Source of the DNA: an uncultured beta proteobacterium | Lineage (GTDB): Bacteria; Pseudomonadota; Gammaproteobacteria; Burkholderiales; SG8-41 | Direction: 5' to 3' | Assembly (NCBI GenBank): GCA_903933915.1 | Contig: CAIZLW010000161.1 | Location: 1-36,122, forward strand | DNA: 36,122 nt | Part shown: positions 8,855 to 19,189 of the stretch, in pieces | Position numbering within the stretch: the first letter of the stretch is position 1 | Layout of the letters: each line of letters begins with the position of its first letter | Program-made: the position numbers and the translations under genes | The notes under the pieces: model-generated | The model's input: only the letters and a program-made list of their open reading frames with translations | Told to the model about the DNA's origin: nothing | Database searches by the model: none

Positions 8855-10312
8855 TCAGATCGCTCCCTGGGGCGCACGCCGGTGCCAGTCGGTGGCGAGC
8901 TGATACTGGTGCGCCACGTTGAGCATGCGCGCTTCATCGAAATAATTACCGATGATCTGCAGCCCGACCGGCAGGCCGCCACCGTCAAACCCGCAGGGGA
9001 TCGACATGCCGGGCAGTCCGGCCAGATTCACCGCGATGGTGTAGATGTCCGACAGATACATCTGCACCGGAGCACTGCTTTTTTCGCCGATGCGGACCGC
9101 GGTGGGCGGGCTGGTCGGCCCCATGATCACATCGCAGTGCCTGAACGCGGCGACAAAATCCTGCGCGATCAGCCGGCGCAGTTTCTGTGCGCGGATGTAA
9201 TAGGCGTCGTAATAACCGTGCGACAGCACATAGGTGCCGATCAGGATGCGGCGCTTGACCTCGGCGCCGAAACCTTCGCCGCGGCTGCGTTTGTACATGT
9301 CGAGCAGATCGGTGTATTCGGCGGCGCGATGGCCGTAACGCACGCCATCAAAACGCGACAGGTTGCTCGAGGCTTCGGCCGGAGCCAGCACGTAATACAC
9401 CGGCACCGACAGACCCATGTTGGGCAGGCTGATGTCAACGACCGTGGCGCCGAGTTTTTTGTATTCGGCGATGGCCGCTTCAATCGCTTTCTGCACATCG
9501 GCCGACATTCCCGCCGCAAAAAATTCTTTGGGCAAACCGACGCGCAGCCCTTTGAGCGGTTTCGCCAGATCGCGGTTGTAATCTTCGGCCGGCCGTTCGA
9601 GGCTGGTCGAATCGCGCCTGTCATGGCCGGCCATCACGTTGAGCAGCAGGCCGAGGTCTTCGGCAGTGCGCGCCATCGGACCGGCCTGATCCAGGCTGGA
9701 AGCGAACGCGATCATGCCGTAACGCGACACCAATCCGTAAGTGGGCTTCAATCCGCAGATGCCGGTGAGCGCGGCGGGCTGGCGGATCGAGCCGCCGGTG
9801 TCGGTGCCGGTCGCCGCCGGTGCGAGCCGCGCAGCTACCGCAGCGGCCGAACCGCCGGAGCTGCCGCCGGGCACCCGCTCGCGATTCCACGGATTGCGCA
9901 CTGCGCCGAAATACGAGGTCTCGTTCGAAGAACCCATCGCGAACTCGTCCATGTTGGTCTTGCCCAGCGTGACCATGCCGGCGGCATCACAGCGCTCGAC
10001 CACATGTGCGTCGTACGGTGCAACAAAATTGGCGAGCATTTTCGAGCCGCAGGTGGTCAGCCAGCCCTTCGCACAGAAGATGTCCTTGTGCGCCAGCGGC
10101 ACCCCGGTCAGCGGCCCGGCATTGCCGGCGGCGCGGCGCGCATCCGCGGCCTGCGCCTGGGCCAGCGTCCGCGCCGCATCGACGGTCACGTAACAGCCGA
10201 GGTCTTTATTCAAGACATTGATTTTATTGATAAATTCTTGCGCGAGCTCAACGCTGGAGCAGGCCTTGGCAGCCAGCTGTGCGGACAGTTCTTTAATCGT
10301 GGCGTTGGACAT
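8855..10312 (-). CDS. gatA: Asp-tRNA(Asn)/Glu-tRNA(Gln) amidotransferase subunit A
   Basis: GatA is the amidase-signature subunit that releases ammonia from glutamine and feeds it to GatB. The 485 residues contain the catalytic triad K76 (PLAHKDIF), cis-serine S151 ([14 protein letters not shown]) and nucleophile S175 ([11 protein letters not shown]). The conserved [15 protein letters not shown] segment precedes them. The gene lies between gatC (51 bases upstream) and gatB (2 bases downstream) in an operon. Confidence 0.98.
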   Translation of the reverse strand: MSNATIKELSAQLAAKACSSVELAQEFINKINVLNKDLGCYVTVDAARTLAQAQAADARRAAGNAGPLTGVPLAHKDIFCAKGWLTTCGSKMLANFVAPYDAHVVERCDAAGMVTLGKTNMDEFAMGSSNETSYFGAVRNPWNRERVPGGSSGGSAAAVAARLAPAATGTDTGGSIRQPAALTGICGLKPTYGLVSRYGMIAFASSLDQAGPMARTAEDLGLLLNVMAGHDRRDSTSLERPAEDYNRDLAKPLKGLRVGLPKEFFAAGMSADVQKAIEAAIAEYKKLGATVVDISLPNMGLSVPVYYVLAPAEASSNLSRFDGVRYGHRAAEYTDLLDMYKRSRGEGFGAEVKRRILIGTYVLSHGYYDAYYIRAQKLRRLIAQDFVAAFRHCDVIMGPTSPPTAVRIGEKSSAPVQMYLSDIYTIAVNLAGLPGMSIPCGFDGGGLPVGLQIIGNYFDEARMLNVAHQYQLATDWHRRAPQGAI

Positions 10313-10363
10313 TGCTGGGGGGGCTGGCCTGCGGCGACAGGCCTGGCTCGGTTTATTCGATAA

Positions 10364-10651
10364 CTATTCGATGACCTTGGGCACCAGATAGAGCCCGGCT
10401 GCGACTTCAGGCGCGACGGACTGGAACAGATTGCGCTGATCACCCTCGGTCACGGCATCGGCACGCAAGCGCAACATCAGATCCTGGGCATGAGCCATCG
10501 GCTCGATGCCGGAAACATCAACCGCCTGCATGTCTTCAATCAACCCGAATACACGTGTCAGCTGTGCCAGTGCGGCCTCGGCTTCGGCGTCATCAATCGC
10601 GATCCGCGCCAGGTGCGCAGCGCGCCGCACATCGTCGAGGGTCAGGGCCAT
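10364..10651 (-). CDS. gatC: Asp-tRNA(Asn)/Glu-tRNA(Gln) amidotransferase subunit C
   Basis: GatC is a small wrapping subunit that stabilises the GatA-GatB contact. The 95-residue protein begins [17 protein letters not shown] and ends with the conserved [10 protein letters not shown] region and a C-terminal PKVIE. I start at the ATG at 10651; an upstream in-frame ATG would add a 16-residue hydrophobic leader not expected in this family. It is the first gene of the gatCAB operon and is divergent from mreB. Confidence 0.94.
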   Translation of the reverse strand: MALTLDDVRRAAHLARIAIDDAEAEAALAQLTRVFGLIEDMQAVDVSGIEPMAHAQDLMLRLRADAVTEGDQRNLFQSVAPEVAAGLYLVPKVIE

Positions 10652-10670
10652 GAAAGGGATGAAAAAACCG

Positions 10671-11789
<1,119 letters not shown>

Positions 11790-11809
11790 TGCCGCAGACC
11801 CCGGCCTGC

Positions 11810-11860
11810 GTTCGCATTCCGGCCCGCTGCGGCTGCGAACCCGGGCCCGCCTGCGCGGGC
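11810..11860 (+). other. Two adjacent hairpins between mreB and mreC
   Basis: GTTCGCA (11810-11816) pairs with TGCGAAC (11834-11840). A second stem, GCCCGC (11845-11850) with GCGGGC (11855-11860), follows four bases later. There is no T-run, so this is not a standard terminator. The hairpins fill the only sizeable gap in an otherwise overlapping operon. They could protect or process the mRNA, raising mreB relative to mreCD; that role is inferred. Confidence 0.5.
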
Positions 11861-11875
11861 GGGCAATAACCCGCC

Positions 11876-12772
11876 ATGGAGCACTCGCCGCCACCGCTGT
11901 TCCGCACCGGCCCCACGCCGCTCGCGCGGCTGATGATTTTTTCGATGCTGTCGGTGGTGATGCTGATCGCCGACGCCCGCTTCAACTACCTGACGTTCCT
12001 GCGCCAGGTCACTGCCGTCATCGTTTATCCGCTGCAGCGTCTTGCCGCGGCACCGGCCGCCATCGGCGGGCACATCTCCGATTTTTTTGTCACCCATGGC
12101 TCGTTGCGCAGCGACAACCAGCGCCTGACCCAGCTCAATCTTGAGCTGGCGCGGGAAACCCAGCAGACGCAGGCGCTGCAGCTTGAAAATGCCCATCTGC
12201 GCGGCCTGCTTGCTGCGCGTGAGCGCGTCACTGCGCCAGCCACCGCGGCGGAAATTCTTTATGCCGCCCGCGATCCGTTCGCGCGCAAGGTGATGATCGA
12301 CCAGGGCCTGCAGCGCGGCATCGAACCCGGCCGTCCGGTGGTCGATCATGTCGGCGTCATCGGCCAGGTGACCCGGGTCTACCCATGGCTGTCCGAAGTC
12401 ACGCTGATCACCGACAAGGGGCATCTGGTGCCGGTGATGAACGTGCGCACGGGACTGCGCGCAGTGCTCGCCGGAACCGGTGACGACGGAAAACTCGAAC
12501 TGCGCTTCATTCCGCTGGCCGCCGACTTCCAAAACGGCGACCAGCTGGTGACCTCGGGCATCGACGGCATTTACCCGCCGGGACTGCCGGTGGCCGAAGT
12601 CACCAATGTCGAACGCAACACGGCCTACCTGTTCGCCAACATCACCTGCAAACCCGTCGCCGGCGTCAACACCCATGCCCAGGTGCTGGTGCTCGGCCCG
12701 ATGTCCGCCGCGCCGGAACGTCCGGAAGAAACCAAGGAAACGGTCCCGCAGAAGAAAAGGAGAAAATCCTGA
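11876..12772 (+). CDS. mreC: Rod-shape-determining protein MreC
   Basis: MreC is a bitopic inner-membrane protein whose periplasmic part activates PBP2 in the elongasome. The 298-residue protein has one N-terminal membrane segment (about 19-38), a coiled coil (about 75-118) and two beta-barrel domains with motifs such as HVGVIGQVTRVYPWLSEV and GDQLVTSGIDGIYPPGLPVAEV. The tail is rich in Glu and Lys. Its stop overlaps the mreD start. In this group the N-terminal sequence MEHSPPPLFR before the membrane segment is common. Confidence 0.96.
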   Translation: MEHSPPPLFRTGPTPLARLMIFSMLSVVMLIADARFNYLTFLRQVTAVIVYPLQRLAAAPAAIGGHISDFFVTHGSLRSDNQRLTQLNLELARETQQTQALQLENAHLRGLLAARERVTAPATAAEILYAARDPFARKVMIDQGLQRGIEPGRPVVDHVGVIGQVTRVYPWLSEVTLITDKGHLVPVMNVRTGLRAVLAGTGDDGKLELRFIPLAADFQNGDQLVTSGIDGIYPPGLPVAEVTNVERNTAYLFANITCKPVAGVNTHAQVLVLGPMSAAPERPEETKETVPQKKRRKS

Positions 12773-13293
12773 TGGCCGCGCCTTCGATGACGCCGCAGGA
12801 ACTGCTGCTGCCGGTCCGGCCTGGATTCATTTTCGTGACACTGCTGGCGGCGCTGCTCGCCAACCTGCTGCCGTGGACTGGCTGGGTGATGTGGCTGACG
12901 CCGGATTTTGTCGCGCTGCTGGTGCTCTACTGGTGCATCCACGAACCGCGGAAAATCGGATTCCTGACGGCTTGGTCCTTGGGCCTGCTGATGGACATCG
13001 CCGACGGCAGCCTGTTCGGCGAACATGCGCTGGCCTACTGCATCCTCGCTTACGCCGGCATGGTCCTGCACCGCCGCGTCCAGCGTTTCTCGATGGCGCC
13101 GCAGATCCTGCATGTGATCCCGCTGCTGCTGTTCACCGATCTCGTGGTGCTGCTGGTGCGCGCACTGGCCGGCTCCGATTTTCCCGGTTACGCCTACTTC
13201 CTCGGCAGCTTCGTCGGCGCCGCGCTGTGGCCACCGCTGACCCACCTGCTGAAACTGCCGCAGCACCCGCGTCCCGATCCGGACCGTGTCTGA
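12772..13293 (+). CDS. mreD: Rod-shape-determining protein MreD
   Basis: MreD is a small integral inner-membrane partner of MreC. The 173 residues contain about five to six hydrophobic segments, with LLPWTGWVMWLTPDFVALLVLYW and the conserved LGLLMDIADGSLFGEHALAY. The ATG overlaps the mreC TGA, and the end overlaps mrdA by eight bases, so the three genes are translationally coupled. Confidence 0.95.
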   Translation: MAAPSMTPQELLLPVRPGFIFVTLLAALLANLLPWTGWVMWLTPDFVALLVLYWCIHEPRKIGFLTAWSLGLLMDIADGSLFGEHALAYCILAYAGMVLHRRVQRFSMAPQILHVIPLLLFTDLVVLLVRALAGSDFPGYAYFLGSFVGAALWPPLTHLLKLPQHPRPDPDRV

Positions 13294-15175
13294 GCTTTCG
13301 ATCAATCCCGGCATTGAGATTCGCGACTCCGAGCGCGAGCTGCAGCGTTTCCGCGGCCGCCTGGCGATGCTCGGCATTTTCGTGTTGTCGCTGTTCGGCC
13401 TGCTGTTTCTGCGATTCTTCTATCTGCAGGTGATCCAGCACGGCCATTACAGCACGCTCGCCGAAGCCAACCGCATCTCCGTGCAGCCCATCGCCCCGCA
13501 TCGCGGCATCATCGTCGATCGCAACGGCATCCAGCTCGCGCACAACTACTCCGCCTACACGCTGGAAATCACGCCGAGCAAAGTTCCCGACCTCGACACC
13601 ACGATCGAGGAACTGGCGTCCATTGTCGAAATTTCACCCCGCGACCGCCGCCGTTTCCGCAAACTGCTCGAGGAAAGCAAACGCTTCGAAAGCCTGCCGA
13701 TCCGCACCCGCCTCTCCGACGAGGAAATCTCGCGTTTCGCCGCGCACCGTTACCGTTTCCCCGGCGTCGAAGCCAAGGCGCGGCTGTTCCGGCAGTACCC
13801 GCAGGGCGATATGTTCTCGCATGTGGTCGGCCATATCGGCCGCATCAATCAAAAAGAAGTCGAGCAACTGGAAACGGAAGACCGGCTGGCGAATTACCGC
13901 GGCAGCGACTACATCGGCAAAACCGGACTCGAACAGAGCTACGAAAAATTCCTGCATGGCACCACCGGCGTCGAGGAGGTCGAAGTCGATTCCGGCGGCC
14001 GTGCGGTGCGCACACTGTCGCGGACACCGCCGGTATCGGGCAACAACTTGGTGCTAAACCTCGATGCCAAGCTTCAGGAAATCGCCTACAACGCCTTCGG
14101 TGAGCGCCGCGGCGCGCTGGTCGCCATCGACCCGGCCACCGGCGGCATACTCGCCTTTGTCAGCAAACCCGGATTCGATCCCAACCTGTTCGTCGACGGC
14201 ATCGACCCGCAGAGCTGGGCGGAACTCAACGGCTCCATCGACAAACCGCTGCTCAACCGCGCCGCGGCCGGCACCTACCCGCCGGGCTCGACGTTCAAGC
14301 CGTTCATGGCGCTCGCCGCATTGTTCTACGGCAAGCGTACGCCGCAGCAGGCGATCAGCGATCCCGGTTACTACATGTTCGGCGGCCATCGCTTCCGCGA
14401 CGACAAGGTCGGCGGCCACGGCATGGTCGACATGTACAAATCCATCGTCGTGTCCTGCGACACTTATTACTATGTGCTGGCCAATGATCTCGGTATTGAT
14501 CCGATTTCCCGCTTCATGGGCATGTTCGGTTTCGGCAGCCGCACCGGCATCGACATCGGCGGCGAGTCTGCCGGCCTGCTGCCGTCATCGGACTGGAAAA
14601 TGCGCCGCTTCAAGCAGAAGTGGTATGCCGGCGAAACCATCAGCGTCGGCATCGGCCAGGGCTACAACAGCTACACGCCGCTGCAACTGGCTTCGGCGAC
14701 GGCGACACTGGCCAACGATGGCGTGATGTTCCGTCCGCATATCGTCAACTACGTCGAAGACATCCGCACCCGCGAAAAATCACCAATCGAACCCAAACCG
14801 CTGCGCGACCTCGGGCTGAAACCGGAGCACCTCAAGGTCATCAAGGATGCGCTGGTCGGCGTCAACAAGGAAGGCACCTCGGCACGCGTCTTCGCCGACG
14901 CACCGTATGTCTCCGCCGGCAAAACCGGCACCGCGCAGGTCATCGCCATCAAGCAGAACGAGAAATACGTCGAAAGCCGCGTTGCCGAACGTCATCGCGA
15001 CCATGCGCTGTTCATCGCCTATGCCCCGGCCGACAAGCCGACCATCGCGATCGCAGTGGTCGCCGAAAACTCCGGCTTCGGCGCACGCGCCGCGGCGCCG
15101 ATCGCGCGCCAGGTGCTCGACTATTACCTGCTGGGCAAAGTACCGAAAAAACCCGCGCCGTCGGAGGAGGACTGA
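13286..15175 (+). CDS. mrdA: Penicillin-binding protein 2 (peptidoglycan transpeptidase)
   Basis: PBP2 is the class B transpeptidase that cross-links new wall peptidoglycan during elongation together with RodA. The 629-residue protein has a single N-terminal membrane segment (about 30-52), a dimerisation domain, then the penicillin-binding motifs S335-T-F-K338 (PPGSTFKPF), S390-C-D392 and K546-T-G548 (AGKTGTAQV). The SCD variant of the SxN motif is usual for PBP2. The start is GTG at 13286, inside the end of mreD; the next sequence (SELSINPGIEIRD) has the length before the membrane segment expected for the family. Confidence 0.96.
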   Translation: MSELSINPGIEIRDSERELQRFRGRLAMLGIFVLSLFGLLFLRFFYLQVIQHGHYSTLAEANRISVQPIAPHRGIIVDRNGIQLAHNYSAYTLEITPSKVPDLDTTIEELASIVEISPRDRRRFRKLLEESKRFESLPIRTRLSDEEISRFAAHRYRFPGVEAKARLFRQYPQGDMFSHVVGHIGRINQKEVEQLETEDRLANYRGSDYIGKTGLEQSYEKFLHGTTGVEEVEVDSGGRAVRTLSRTPPVSGNNLVLNLDAKLQEIAYNAFGERRGALVAIDPATGGILAFVSKPGFDPNLFVDGIDPQSWAELNGSIDKPLLNRAAAGTYPPGSTFKPFMALAALFYGKRTPQQAISDPGYYMFGGHRFRDDKVGGHGMVDMYKSIVVSCDTYYYVLANDLGIDPISRFMGMFGFGSRTGIDIGGESAGLLPSSDWKMRRFKQKWYAGETISVGIGQGYNSYTPLQLASATATLANDGVMFRPHIVNYVEDIRTREKSPIEPKPLRDLGLKPEHLKVIKDALVGVNKEGTSARVFADAPYVSAGKTGTAQVIAIKQNEKYVESRVAERHRDHALFIAYAPADKPTIAIAVVAENSGFGARAAAPIARQVLDYYLLGKVPKKPAPSEED

Positions 15176-16278
15176 TGCATCCCGCCTTGCGCCGCCTGAC
15201 CCTGTTCCTGACCCGGCACATCGACGGCGTGCTGCTGTCAGCGATCCTGCTGCTGATGTTCACCGGGCTGCTGGTGCTGCTCAGCGCCTCCAACGGCAAC
15301 TTCGTGCGCACTTCAGGGCAGCTCGGCAACATGCTGGTGGCGCTGGGCGTGATGTGGCTGTTCGCCAACATTCCTCCGCATTACCTGCAGCGCCTCGCGC
15401 TGCCGGTATTTGCACTGGGCTTCGCGCTGCTGATCGGCGTCGCCCTGTTTGGCGACATCGTCAACGGCGCGCGGCGCTGGCTGCACGTCGGGGTCACCCG
15501 CATCCAGCCTTCTGAATTGATGAAAATCGCGCTGCCGCTGATGCTGGCCTGGTATTTCAACCGCCATGAAGCCTCGCTGAAACTTCGCAACTATCTGGTC
15601 GCCGCGCTGATGCTCGTCGCACCGGTGGCGCTGATCGCCCGCCAGCCCGATCTCGGCACCGCGATCCTGATCATGGCCAGCGGCTGCTACGTGATTTTCC
15701 TCGCCGGTCTGCCGTGGCGCATCATCATCGCGCTCGGCGTCGCCGCACTGACCAGCATGCCTTTTCTCTGGTCCGTCATGCATGACTACCAGCGGCAGCG
15801 CGTGCTCACGCTGCTCGATCCGACCACCGATCCGCTGGGCAGCGGTTACCACACCATCCAGTCGACCATCGCCGTCGGTTCCGGCGGCGTACTGGGCAAG
15901 GGCTGGATGAACGGCACCCAGACCCATCTCGACTTCATCCCCGAGCGGACCACCGACTTTATTTTTGCGGTTTTTGCTGAAGAGTTCGGCCTGCTTGGCA
16001 ACGCCATCCTGCTGCTGCTGCTCCTGTTCCTGATTGCCAGGGCGATGGTCATCACCGCCAACGCGCCGACGCTGTTCACACGCCTGCTCGGGGGAGCGGT
16101 CACGATGACGTTTTTCACCTATGCCTTTGTCAACATGGGTATGGTTTCGGGTATTCTGCCGGTGGTCGGCGTACCCCTGCCATTGATCAGCTACGGCGGA
16201 ACATCGTTAGTCTCGATCTGCCTCGGCTTTGGCATTCTGATGAGCATCAATACGCATAAAAAGCTTGTTCAAACATGA
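15175..16278 (+). CDS. rodA: Peptidoglycan glycosyltransferase RodA
   Basis: RodA is the SEDS-family polymerase that makes glycan strands for elongation, acting with PBP2. The 367 residues form about ten membrane segments and include GARRWL, RIQPSELMKIALPLMLAWY, RQPDLGTAILIM, ERTTDFIFAVFAEEFG and PLPLISYGGTSL, all SEDS hallmarks. Its ATG overlaps the mrdA TGA and is preceded by a GGAGGAGGA ribosome site inside mrdA. The in-frame stretch before it inside mrdA is shadow. Confidence 0.97.
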   Translation: MHPALRRLTLFLTRHIDGVLLSAILLLMFTGLLVLLSASNGNFVRTSGQLGNMLVALGVMWLFANIPPHYLQRLALPVFALGFALLIGVALFGDIVNGARRWLHVGVTRIQPSELMKIALPLMLAWYFNRHEASLKLRNYLVAALMLVAPVALIARQPDLGTAILIMASGCYVIFLAGLPWRIIIALGVAALTSMPFLWSVMHDYQRQRVLTLLDPTTDPLGSGYHTIQSTIAVGSGGVLGKGWMNGTQTHLDFIPERTTDFIFAVFAEEFGLLGNAILLLLLLFLIARAMVITANAPTLFTRLLGGAVTMTFFTYAFVNMGMVSGILPVVGVPLPLISYGGTSLVSICLGFGILMSINTHKKLVQT

Positions 16279-16311
16279 TTTGCATATCTGCGTAACAGAT
16301 TTCCGCCACAG

Positions 16312-17214
16312 ATGAAAACCGGCAAAATGAATATTTTAAAATGCATCGCAGGTCTGGCCATGATCGTTTCCATGACCGGTTGCGGCATTTTCAGCAAGGG
16401 CCCGCCTCCGGCGATCGGGCCAACCGGCGCGTCGGCAGGGACCGGCGGTTTTTACAAAGATGATGGCCCCGGCCTTTTCGCCCCCTCCAATCTCGAAGAG
16501 ATCCCCGACGCGGTGCCGAAAATGGAGCCCCTGCTTTCCGGCCCCATGCGACCTTACGTGGTGCTGGGCAAAGGTTATGCCCCGATGACCCGGTTAGAGC
16601 CGTACAAAGATCGGGGCATCGCAACCTGGTATGGCCGGCGCTACCACGGCAAACCCACTTCTTCCGGCGAAGCGTACGACATGTATGCAATGACGGCAGC
16701 GCACACCCTGCTGCCGATCCCGAGTTATGTCCGCGTCACCAATCTTGCCAACAAGAAATCCGTGGTGGTGCGCGTCAATGACCGCGGCCCCTTTATCGGC
16801 AATCGATTGATCGACCTTTCTTACACCGCGGCATACAAGCTGGGACTGGCGACCGCCGGGAGCGGAATGGTCGAGGTTGAAGTCATCATTCCCGGCAGCC
16901 CGGAGCCGGGAAAGACATCAGGGGCTTCGCCAAACATTGCGCCGGCTGCAGTCCAGCCAGTTGCACCCGCCAAACCGATGGCCACCGGATTCTTCGTGCA
17001 ACTGGCCGCCTTCAGCAGCAAAGAAAATGCAGATGCCTATCTGCAGAAAATTCGGGAACAGAAGGAATTGCAGGGCGAACCGCTGCAGATCCGGGAAAAT
17101 GCGGGGCTGTTCAGAATACATGCGGGACCGTATCCCAGCGATGCGGTAGCCCGGCAATCCGCGGAGCGCGTCGCCCGACTGCTCAATATCAGACCGCTGG
17201 TATCAGCGTACTGA
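16312..17214 (+). CDS. rlpA: Septal ring lipoprotein RlpA (lytic transglycosylase type, SPOR domain)
   Basis: RlpA binds denuded glycan and, in species where it was tested, cleaves it. The 300-residue protein has a lipoprotein signal with lipobox cysteine C24 (VSMTGC). A low-complexity Pro/Gly linker follows, then the double-psi beta-barrel domain at about 100-192 (GIATWYGRRYHGKPTSSGE; H131 and D157 in VRVNDRGPF fit the catalytic positions). A C-terminal SPOR domain covers about 225-300. It follows rodA by 33 bases in the elongation cluster. An ATG at codon 6 is an alternative start; neither has a clear ribosome site. Confidence 0.95.
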   Translation: MKTGKMNILKCIAGLAMIVSMTGCGIFSKGPPPAIGPTGASAGTGGFYKDDGPGLFAPSNLEEIPDAVPKMEPLLSGPMRPYVVLGKGYAPMTRLEPYKDRGIATWYGRRYHGKPTSSGEAYDMYAMTAAHTLLPIPSYVRVTNLANKKSVVVRVNDRGPFIGNRLIDLSYTAAYKLGLATAGSGMVEVEVIIPGSPEPGKTSGASPNIAPAAVQPVAPAKPMATGFFVQLAAFSSKENADAYLQKIREQKELQGEPLQIRENAGLFRIHAGPYPSDAVARQSAERVARLLNIRPLVSAY

Positions 17215-17346
17215 ACAGATCTGCACGGACACCCACGGATCGATCCTGTTGCGGTTGATCGCGCCACTGATGGATTTCTGCCGGTGGCAGACGGTTCATC
17301 CTGCTCATCATCGCCAAATCATGCCTTGGCAGTGCCGTGGGTCGGG

Positions 17347-17769
17347 TCAATCGCCGCCCGAGGGATCGGTGACAAAACCGATCCTCTTCAGCCCCGCCTT
17401 GCCCGCCATGGACATGACCTGCGCGACATTTTCATAATGCACCAGCCGGTCGGCGCGGATATGAATCTCGGGCTGCGGATCCAATGTGGCGGCCTGGGAC
17501 ATCCGTTTCTGCAAATCGGCTTTCTCAGCCTGCTCCCCATTCCAGAACAACCGGCCGTCCTGACGGATGCCGATCTGCACATGCTCGGGCTTGGTGATGT
17601 TCGGATTGCTGCTGGCCTTGGGCAGATCGATCTTCACTGAATGCGTCAACAGGGGGGCTGTGATGATAAAAATCACCAGCAGCACCAGCATGACGTCAAT
17701 CAACGGAACCATATTGATTTCAGCCATGGGCTTTTGATCACCACCCGAATCAAATCCGCCAAATGCCAT
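17347..17769 (-). CDS. exbD: Biopolymer transport protein ExbD
   Basis: ExbD forms the proton channel with ExbB that powers TonB. The 140-residue protein has a short cytosolic N-terminus, one membrane helix containing the essential aspartate in MAEINMVPLIDVMLVLLVIF, and a periplasmic domain ending GLKRIGFVTDPSGGD. It lies one base after exbB, and is the last gene of the long minus-strand metal block. The 132 bases between its stop and the rlpA stop hold no clear terminator or gene. Confidence 0.95.
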   Translation of the reverse strand: MAFGGFDSGGDQKPMAEINMVPLIDVMLVLLVIFIITAPLLTHSVKIDLPKASSNPNITKPEHVQIGIRQDGRLFWNGEQAEKADLQKRMSQAATLDPQPEIHIRADRLVHYENVAQVMSMAGKAGLKRIGFVTDPSGGD

Positions 17770-17770
17770 T

Positions 17771-18472
17771 TCAGCTGCTCCGGTTTTTCAGCTGGGCGCC
17801 TGTCGTCAGCAGGGAAAACAGGTCGTGGGCAAAGGCATCGAGCTTCGCCCCGAGCAGTCTGTTCTGCCGGTTGAAGGTGTTGTAGGCGAGCACCGCCGGA
17901 ATCGCGACTGCAAGTCCTATCGCCGTCATGATCAAGGCCTCACCAACCGGACCGGCGACCTTGTCCAGCGTGCCCTGCCCGGTCATGCCGATGCTGATCA
18001 GCGCCTTGTAGACACCCCAGACCGTACCGAATAGCCCGACAAACGGTGCGGTGGCGCCGACCGAAGCCAGCAGTGTCATGCCGCTTTCCGCACGCAAATT
18101 CTGATCGGCAATCGCACTGCGCATTGCACGCATCAGAAAATCCTGCGAGCTCCCGGCCTCATCCAGCCGCTGGGCGCCATGCAGCGCGTGATGTTCACGG
18201 GCTCGCAATGCCCGAACTGTCAGCATGGCAAACGGGTCTCTGTTTTCTTGCGCATCCATGCCCTCGGTAGCCTGTTCAATCGAGGAAGCGGCCCAGAACC
18301 GGTCGAGGAACTGACTGACGCTGCGCCGGACAAAAATACCCTGCAGCGTCTTGCTGATGATCAGATACCAGGTGGTCATCGACATCAGCACCATCGCGAT
18401 CAAAACAATCTTTCCGACAACATCCGTCTGGCTGAGGAATGCACCTACCCCATAAGCCTGCGTGGCATCCAT
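17771..18472 (-). CDS. exbB: TonB-system proton channel protein ExbB
   Basis: ExbB is the pentameric inner-membrane scaffold of the TonB motor (MotA/TolQ/ExbB family). The 233-residue protein has three membrane segments at about 17-38, 127-150 and 170-192. The conserved stretches are SVGATAPFVGLFGTVWGVY and GPVGEALIMTAIGLAVAIPAV, with Thr residues lining the channel. tonB lies three bases upstream and exbD one base downstream, so the three are one translational block. Confidence 0.95.
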   Translation of the reverse strand: MDATQAYGVGAFLSQTDVVGKIVLIAMVLMSMTTWYLIISKTLQGIFVRRSVSQFLDRFWAASSIEQATEGMDAQENRDPFAMLTVRALRAREHHALHGAQRLDEAGSSQDFLMRAMRSAIADQNLRAESGMTLLASVGATAPFVGLFGTVWGVYKALISIGMTGQGTLDKVAGPVGEALIMTAIGLAVAIPAVLAYNTFNRQNRLLGAKLDAFAHDLFSLLTTGAQLKNRSS

Positions 18473-18475
18473 TAA

Positions 18476-19099
18476 TCAATTCTCCAAGGAAAATACAATA
18501 GGAACAATCACAAAGGCGGCAACCGGCTGTGTGCCCTGCCGTGCCGGGACAAAACGCCATCTCCGAACCGCTTCCAGCGCGGCCGTGTCCAGCGAAGGGA
18601 AACCGCTGGATGTCCGCACCTGCACGGTCTCCACCTCGCCCTGCGCGGAGACATAAACCCGCAGCATCACCGTACCCTTTTCACCGCGGCGCCGCGACAT
18701 CAGCGGATACGCCGGCGGCGGATTCTGCAGATAGGCCGCATTGAACGAGGGCGCCACCACGGGGGCAGGCGCCGCTGCCTGCACCTGGCTATCGGGTTTG
18801 GGTGCAGGAACCACGACGGCCTGCGCGGGTGCCGGCGATTCTGCAACCAGCACGGGGGGGGCTTCGCTCGGCGGCGCCTTGGCAACCGGCGGTTGATCCC
18901 GCGCTACCGGCCGCGGCTTGGGCGGCACGACCTCCGGGGGAGGCTGTTTCATTTCCGGCGGTTTGATCAACTCCACCATGATCGGCAGGCTGTCCATCAA
19001 GGGTTTGCGAATGCCCTCGAACTGCAGCAACGCAGCGACCGCCGCAACATGCATTGCAGCCGTCACACTCCAGGCAACCGTGCGTTGCGACAGACTCAT
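18476..19099 (-). CDS. tonB: Energy-transducing protein TonB
   Basis: TonB spans the periplasm and pulls on TonB boxes of outer-membrane receptors. The 207 residues show an N-terminal membrane anchor (about 8-26), a Pro-rich spacer with many PP and KP pairs (about 45-115), and a C-terminal TonB domain from about 120 containing YPLMSRRRGEKGTVMLRVYVS and the SSGFPSLDTAALEAVRRWRFVPAR motif. The gene is directly before exbB-exbD and downstream of two receptor genes, so it is probably their dedicated energiser. No Shine-Dalgarno sequence is obvious before the ATG. Confidence 0.94.
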   Translation of the reverse strand: MSLSQRTVAWSVTAAMHVAAVAALLQFEGIRKPLMDSLPIMVELIKPPEMKQPPPEVVPPKPRPVARDQPPVAKAPPSEAPPVLVAESPAPAQAVVVPAPKPDSQVQAAAPAPVVAPSFNAAYLQNPPPAYPLMSRRRGEKGTVMLRVYVSAQGEVETVQVRTSSGFPSLDTAALEAVRRWRFVPARQGTQPVAAFVIVPIVFSLEN

Positions 19100-19189
19100 C
19101 GACGGTAAAGGCTGCGACAGGAAAAATCGTGCCGCGATGCGAGGATCATGGGGCGGGGGATTTTTACCAGCACGGACAATTCCTCCCGC

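Noticed and set aside
8882-10363. Long open frame of 493 codons on the plus strand opposite gatA
   Set aside because: It is a mirror of gatA in a GC-rich gene. It has no recognisable domain, is rich in Arg/His/Gln, and lies fully over a certain gene.
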